From Corticium candelabrum (lineage: Eukaryota; Porifera; Homoscleromorpha; Homosclerophorida; Plakinidae), in the NCBI RefSeq assembly GCF_963422355.1, contig NC_085088.1:7868985-7932984 (forward strand): 64,000 nucleotides of DNA, in the 5' to 3' direction. The notes under the pieces are model-generated. The model ran no database searches, was not told the DNA's origin, and was given only the letters and a program-made list of their open reading frames with translations. Numbering within the stretch: position 1 is the first letter of the stretch; the number at the start of each line of letters is the position of its first letter. Positions 58,897 to 64,000 of the stretch are shown here, piece after piece. Both the position numbers and the translations under genes were made by a program.

Positions 58897-60098
58897 TAAA
58901 GGGGAACTCCGACATAAATACATGATCTCAAAATGTAGGCTTTATCGTGAAACTTCGTGCTGCGCTACTTTCAGGCAAACAGTCACTTGGTAGCTGAGAA
59001 AAACGCGGTTTATGTACAGAGCATGCATCAGGCTCATACGTCATTGGCGCTAAGCTCCACCGACACCAAATGAATTGCCTCGTAGCTCAGTTATCTTGCC
59101 AGTAAACTACACGAAACTAAATGCGAATGGTAACTATAGATGGATCTTGTGTTTTAAGGCCTTAGAAGAGCTCTCTGCAACAAAAGTAGGATGCTAGACG
59201 CCGTTTTCTCCCGGCAGACTTGAATCTCACAGAAGATGAGGCTAGCGCAATAAAACTCAACGGTCATTAGCATTAGCCTTCATTCTAGTAGTCTACGAAG
59301 AGAAGAAGCATTTCAGTAGGTTCAAATATGAGATTCTCCTGGAGAGATCTAAGTAAGCGGACATGCCCCTTTCAAACAGTGGCTGGATGAAGTGTTACAG
59401 GTGCAGAATGGCTTTGATTGAGCCTTAGACTTTTATCCGAGCGCAATGATGTAGACGGTATAGCTAGTACTTTATTACGTAAATTGGTTACGCCCTGCAC
59501 GGTGTGTAGACTCGTGACCATGGCAATATATCGCCCCTTCGTCATTCCCGGATGTTTAATCTTCTATTGCAGCTCATGAGGCATCTAGAAGCCATTCTGA
59601 TCTCCAAAGCTGAGCACACCAGATTGCTACCTAAATTTGATGTGGACGTAGGACTAGAGAACAACAAGGGGTGTATCTGCCTACGCAGGTTTCTCGAAGA
59701 GAATGTCTTTGCTTCCTTGACATACTTGAACCTTGTGCGTGTTTTTCCTCGCAGATCAATAGAACGAAGGCTGACGCTAACCATTGAGTTTCATTGCCTT
59801 AGCTTCATCTTCTGTGAGTGGAGAGGGTCAAGTCTGCTGGGAGAAAACGGCCTCTGGCATTCTACTTTCGTTACAAAGAACTCTTCTAAGTCCTTAAAAC
59901 ACAAGATCCCTTTATAGTTACTATTCCCGTTAGTTTCATGTAGTTTGCTGGCAAGATAACTGAGCTACGCAGGCAATTCATTTTGTGTAGGCGGAGCTTA
60001 GCACCAATGATGTATGAGCCTGGCGCATGCTCTGTGCCTAACTCGCGTTTTCTCTGCTGCCAAAGTGACTGTTTGCCTGAAAGTATATCAGTAACAGA
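58897..60098. mobile_element. two copies of one MITE in opposite orientation
   Basis: 58968-59335 is a diverged inverted copy of 59715-60098 (CTTTCAGGCAAACAGTCACTT, ATTGGCGCTAAGCTCC, GCTCAGTTATCTTGCCAG, CTTGTGTTTTAAGG, CCGTTTTCTCCC all recur in reverse complement). The left copy appears bounded by AAAGGGGAACTCCGACAT (58896) and ATGCCCCTTT (59363-59372), an inverted pair. The plus-strand open frame at 59552-59917 is a by-product. Confidence 0.7.
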
Positions 60099-60119
60099 GG
60101 CATTTCAACTGTCAAGGTC

Positions 60120-61895
60120 ACTGCAATTTGAGACGAACCACCTCTGACCAATGTTACCGAATTGAGGGAATTTTTTGGTATTCTCAGTTACTATAGGAAG
60201 TTCCTGCCTAATCTGAATTCAGTATTGGAACCACTGTAGGAGTTGCTGCAGAAACAGAGACAGTGGTCTGGGGGAACAAACGGATGAAAGCAGTTTTACA
60301 AATATTTAGTCGAGAGACAGTTCACTTTAGTGACTGACCATCGTCCATTACTACGGATTTTAGGACCACATGTTGGAGTCTCAACCTTGGCAGCAGCACG
60401 TTTGCAGCGCTGGGCTTTGATTTTGAGTGCATATGATTATGAAATCCAGTATGATCCAGGCATTGAGTATAAGGAAGCTGATTTGCTATCCAGATTGCCT
60501 GTTCCAGTAGAAGTCATTGACCCAAACGAACAGGCGTTTCATGTGGATTCCTGTGAGGCATTACTGCTCACTGCAGTAGAGATTGCAAAAGAAACACAGA
60601 GAGATCAAATCCTAAGGAGAGTTTATCAATATACAAAATGTGGTTGGGGACACAATGGCAATACAGGAGACAAGCAAGCAAGCTTTCGATTTGAGAATGG
60701 TTGCTTACTGTGGCAAACCGTGTCATCATTCCAAGCAAGTTGAGATCGTTGATTGTGTCTGAGTTACACAAAGGACACTTAGGAATGAGACGAATGAAAT
60801 CTTTGGCACAGCTGTGTATAGTGGCCAAGCCTAGATAAAAGAGATTGAAGAAGTAGTGAAGCAGTGTGAAGCTTGTCAAAGTCAGCGAAGCAAACTGGCT
60901 CGGGTTGATTCTCCACACCCTTAGATTTATCCTCAGAAGCCATGGGAGAGAGTACATGCCAACTTTTGTGAAGTTGCAGGGAAGCAGTACCTACTTATGG
61001 AGGATTCATTCAGTAAATGGCCTGAAGTACATAAGCTAGGTACTCATGCAACCACAACACAAACGATGGATGCCATGAGACCTTTTATAGTTATCATGGA
61101 CTACCTCTATGTTTTGTAACGGACAACGGTCCACAATTTAAGTTACACGAATTCAAGGACTTATGTCAGCGAATGGAATAAACATCAATTAACTCCTCCT
61201 TACCATCCAGCCTCAAACAGACAGGTTGTGAAACAAAGCCAACTGGTAGGTCACCAGGTATCGATCTTTCTATTACACTACAGGACAACCCAAACAGCAC
61301 GACCAGCAAAATACCAGCCGAATTGATGTTGAAGCGAAGTCCGAGAACAAGACTATCACTAATACATCCTGAAGCTGACAGTGAATAGAGAGGCTCGGAG
61401 TCAACAGTATGACACTACATCTAGCTGTGTTTGACAACTAGAGCCGGGAATGACAGTTAGTGTTGCAAATTCAAGACAAGATAGCAGAGGGAAATGGCTA
61501 TGTGGTGTCATTATCCAACATGTAGGGCCTGCAACCTATCTTGTAAGAGTTGAAGGAGGAACAAGGTATGTCCATATTGACCAGTTGAGAGAGCGTGATG
61601 GAAGAAGTTTTCCAGAGCACACATAGAAACCTACAGGAGACATATCTGTCTGTACCCACAATGAATCAAGACAATGGCAACAGCAAGCCAAAAGGTCAAG
61701 ATCAATCTAGTACTACAAGTACATCCACAAGCACATCATCAGGATCCTCTCAAGATAATAACAGTGCACGAGAAAACATCACCAAGACTACACCAATGTC
61801 CCAGCAGTCTCACAAGATACCACCGTCTACAACAGTTACCCCTCTGTGAAAACAGAAACTACCTGCACGGTACAGACAATCCTAAAGGGGAGGAG
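60120..61895 (+). pseudogene. Gypsy pol fragment (RT end, RNase H, integrase)
   Basis: In ordinary Gypsy order: LREFFGILSYYRKFLPNLN (reverse transcriptase thumb, 60150), LVTDHRPLLRILGPHVG and YDPGIEYKEADLLSRLPVPV (RNase H tail, 60335-60500). The integrase has the zinc part ELHKGHLGMRRM...CEACQ (60755-60880), KWPEV and FVTDNGPQF (61120). Stops occur at 60229 and later. The 5' half is missing, cut near the MITE pair. It ends at a purine tract just before a 3' LTR. Confidence 0.82.
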
Positions 61896-62237
61896 TGTGG
61901 TATAGTATACTAATTAGATTAGCTACGTGTGTTGTGAGAAAATACATCTTTAGTTAATCTGTGTTTAGTTCGCATAGTCTGCGGTCAGCGTTCCCTGAGT
62001 AATAGATCTTCCCTGAATCAGTGCGTACGTGTCATATAAGAGTGCATACACTACAATACCAACAACAAGATTTAGACTGACGATGATCCAGTGTGTAGCA
62101 GCATAATTATGGTATCTCACATCTGTGCTAAGTGATCTTACATCCGGGTTGCGTAGTCTCACATCTGGGTCCTGCCGCGCTCCAGGTCTGCATTTGAGCT
62201 CACTACATTTCATTCTGTTGTACACGTATACCAGACA
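61896..62237 (+). repeat. 3' LTR of the plus-strand Gypsy
   Basis: The purine tract AAAGGGGAGGAG (61884-61895) precedes TGTGGTATAGTATAC. The unit ends GTATACCAGACA, nearly the inverted complement of its start, with TG/CA termini. No matching 5' LTR is in the window. Confidence 0.7.
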
Positions 62238-62460
62238 AATTTTGAAAGCGTGAGTTGCGAGTTGCCATATGCTTTTGTGAAATATACGTTACAGCCTCTA
62301 AAACTGCCTGTGTTTTAATTACGACAATTAGGGGACACCAATAGGCACGTAGAAACACGATTTTCTTTAAAATAATAACTCCAATCTAACTCGTGCTCTT
62401 GGCTGCAACTAAAGTACATGAAAGAAGCATCTTTTTCGGCGTGCCTTCCCCTCCCAAATG

Positions 62461-62524
<64 letters not shown>

Positions 62525-62528
62525 CTGC

Positions 62529-62568
<40 letters not shown>

Positions 62569-62572
62569 CTGC

Positions 62573-62648
<76 letters not shown>
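62461..62648 (+). repeat. (TG)n microsatellite
   Basis: About 90 TG units with two GTGCCTGCTTG interruptions. Confidence 0.97.
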
Positions 62649-62652
<4 letters not shown>

Positions 62653-62789
62653 AGTTGGTACCAGGTCAATTATTGGATACAAAGTCAACTTTTGTGATGT
62701 TGCTAATTAATTAACTGTGCATTAGCCAATTTGATCATGATTTTTATCATTGCTAGATCAGGAACTATTGCAGATTGTTTTTATTTTAG

Positions 62790-62865
62790 GCAATTTGTGC
62801 CGAAGAACAAACAGGTCATCATTTCCTTCTCAGACGCTGAAGGTACTCAAAATATAGCTGACTAA
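62790..62865 (+). CDS. DCTD: deoxycytidylate deaminase, exon 3 (C-terminus)
   Basis: After a TTTTATTTTAG acceptor, one base completes a Trp codon and 24 codons follow: QFVPKNKQVIISFSDAEGTQ then NIAD and TAA (62863-62865). It aligns with the human C-terminal strand (RKFIPK...IVIDF) and a tail of similar length. An internal GAAG/GTACTC could be read as a donor, but reading through to the stop gives the expected length. Confidence 0.9.
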
Positions 62866-62869
62866 CTCA

Positions 62870-63390
62870 ATAGGTTGTAGTATTAGAGAGTATTCATATT
62901 AGAGAATTAACTGACCAGATGGGCCATTATTTAAAATGGCTGTTACTCAATGTACACTTTCAGAGTAGAAAAAAGCTTTAATTTGTTACAAGAATTCTAA
63001 TGGTATTTCCAGGACAGCTCGAAATCACGCAGACGCTGTGATCAATGATGTGTTAATATCACCAAACATTAACAAACAGACACATTACACAGGTACTTTG
63101 AACAGTGATTGAAAGTAGATCAAAGCAACCAGACTTGGAAGAAGTCACGTGACTTGCGAGGAGCAGTTTAAACACTAACGGGGTTCTGTTTGCACCAAAT
63201 CTCTGTACCTTTCAAAATCAAAATGACCACATTTGGGTGTCATATTTCAGGAATGTATGGTATGCAAGTGAGTGACCAATCACAATGCATTAGCCTTTTT
63301 GTGTTGCCAGCAACAATGAAAGACAATGGCCGGGCAGCCAATCTCTAGATAGATGCTGTTTATCATGAGAGAAAATTTAGCCAGAGAGAC
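62870..63390. other. downstream of DCTD, no identifiable feature
   Basis: No exon or repeat could be supported. Confidence 0.35.
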
Positions 63391-63396
63391 GATCAG

Positions 63397-63480
63397 TGTC
63401 ACAAGCTGGACGACGAGTAGCGGTAAGGCAGGTACATTGAGAAGACGCGAGGAGTCAACACCGGATTGAGTGTACAAAAC
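63397..63480 (+). repeat. fragment related to the gmr1-like LTR
   Basis: TGTCACAAGCTGGACGACGAG... GGTACATTGAGAAGACG... GTCAACACCGGATTGAGTG matches plus-strand 23524-23605 in order. Only the first 85 bp are similar. Confidence 0.55.
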
Positions 63481-63559
63481 ACAGAAAGGACTTCTCTATT
63501 GGTATGGCGTGTCATATTAGTTTTGTCGTGCTCATATCTCGAATATCATGAACATCTGA

Positions 63560-64000
63560 CTTTCCACTTTTAGTCCTCAAGATGCATCCTGTATCACTGT
63601 ATATGTCAATAATCAACCTGCAGACTTCTTCCTCAACACCATTTTTAAACAGTGAAAAGAGGTCAGGTACTGAATCAAACGCTTTAGATATAGGTCAACG
63701 CAACAATTTAAATGTGTACACTTGAATCATGTGAGTTTGAGCTCTGACCTTCTCAATGACCTGCTTCACTACCCAAATTTGGCCAACAGTATACCTGCCT
63801 CTTCCAAGGCGAAAGCCACACTGCTATTCCAAAGACAAGGCTCTATTACTTTTTTGAGAGATGTTCTAGAAAACATTTACTAAGACTTTCCCTGGAACAC
63901 TCAGGAAAGAAATACCCTATCTTTTTAACAGATTTCTCTAGCTTTCTTTTTGAACAATGGTATTAATTAAGATAGCATGCATCCTTCCAGGCCTGCTTTG
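63560..64000 (-). pseudogene. APE-type LINE reverse transcriptase fragment, minus strand
   Basis: Reading from the right edge: ISFLSVPGKVLVNVF, QCGFRLGRG (about 63810), GQIWVVKQVIEKV and, after stops, KAFDSVPDLF (about 63680) and GVEEEVCRLIIDIY. It is the same family as 16775-20560 and 28830-31760. It runs off the window. Confidence 0.75.

Noticed and set aside
59552..59917. Plus-strand frame of 121 codons
   Set aside because: It lies across the right arm of the inverted MITE pair. No motif was found and the other copy does not keep the frame.
61965..62225. Minus-strand frame of 86 codons with a hydrophobic segment
   Set aside because: It lies entirely within the Gypsy 3' LTR, antisense to it.

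Overview
The window is animal nuclear DNA dominated by repeats. The host genes are split by GT-AG introns. Two of them are recognisable metazoan orthologues: the kinase SNRK and deoxycytidylate deaminase. The intergenic and intronic DNA is full of CA/TG microsatellites, short inverted-repeat elements and degraded LINE and Gypsy copies. Very short introns (51, 73 and 95 bp) sit beside introns of 10-13 kb swollen by transposons. Together with a secreted CX5R phosphatase I do not know from vertebrates, this suggests an early-branching marine invertebrate, plausibly a sponge. The species assignment is inference only.

Host gene layout. (1) SNRK lies on the minus strand. Its first kinase exon is at 12638-13202. 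A second exon at 548-689 continues the kinase domain in phase across an 11.9 kb intron, and the rest lies left of the window. (2) A seven-exon gene on the plus strand, 14117-38072, encodes a predicted secreted phosphatase-like protein of about 260 residues. The core of its CX5R active-site loop is on a 24-nt microexon. Its start is about 0.9 kb from the SNRK start, head to head. (3) A single-exon secreted protein of unknown family lies on the minus strand at 41520-42251, carrying two compensating homopolymer frame breaks. (4) Deoxycytidylate deaminase (DCTD) lies on the plus strand in three exons (45224-45485, 57079-57292, 62790-62865). They give a complete reading frame of about 183 residues. 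A few further exons of unknown genes are proposed at lower confidence, at 11928-12266 minus and 15702-15771 minus.

Mobile DNA. The left 11 kb holds a 3.5 kb element with roughly 600-bp inverted arms and TTAA at both ends, a Tc1-type transposase remnant, several MITEs, and alternating tRNA-derived SINE and LINE pieces. The phosphatase introns hold tails of restriction-like-endonuclease (RLE) LINEs next to microsatellites, an APE-type LINE on each strand, and a nest in which a minus-strand Gypsy with integrase before reverse transcriptase (gmr1-like order) appears to interrupt a plus-strand Gypsy copy. DCTD intron 1 holds an hAT-like MITE 42 bp after the donor site, then a Gypsy element with paired LTRs that itself carries a nested MITE, then more LINE pieces. 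DCTD intron 2 holds an inverted MITE pair and a 5'-truncated Gypsy with its 3' LTR. All of the retroelement coding regions are broken by stops or frameshifts.

Exons were joined by reading splice sites and checking phase by hand. Family calls rest on recognised motifs, without any database search.
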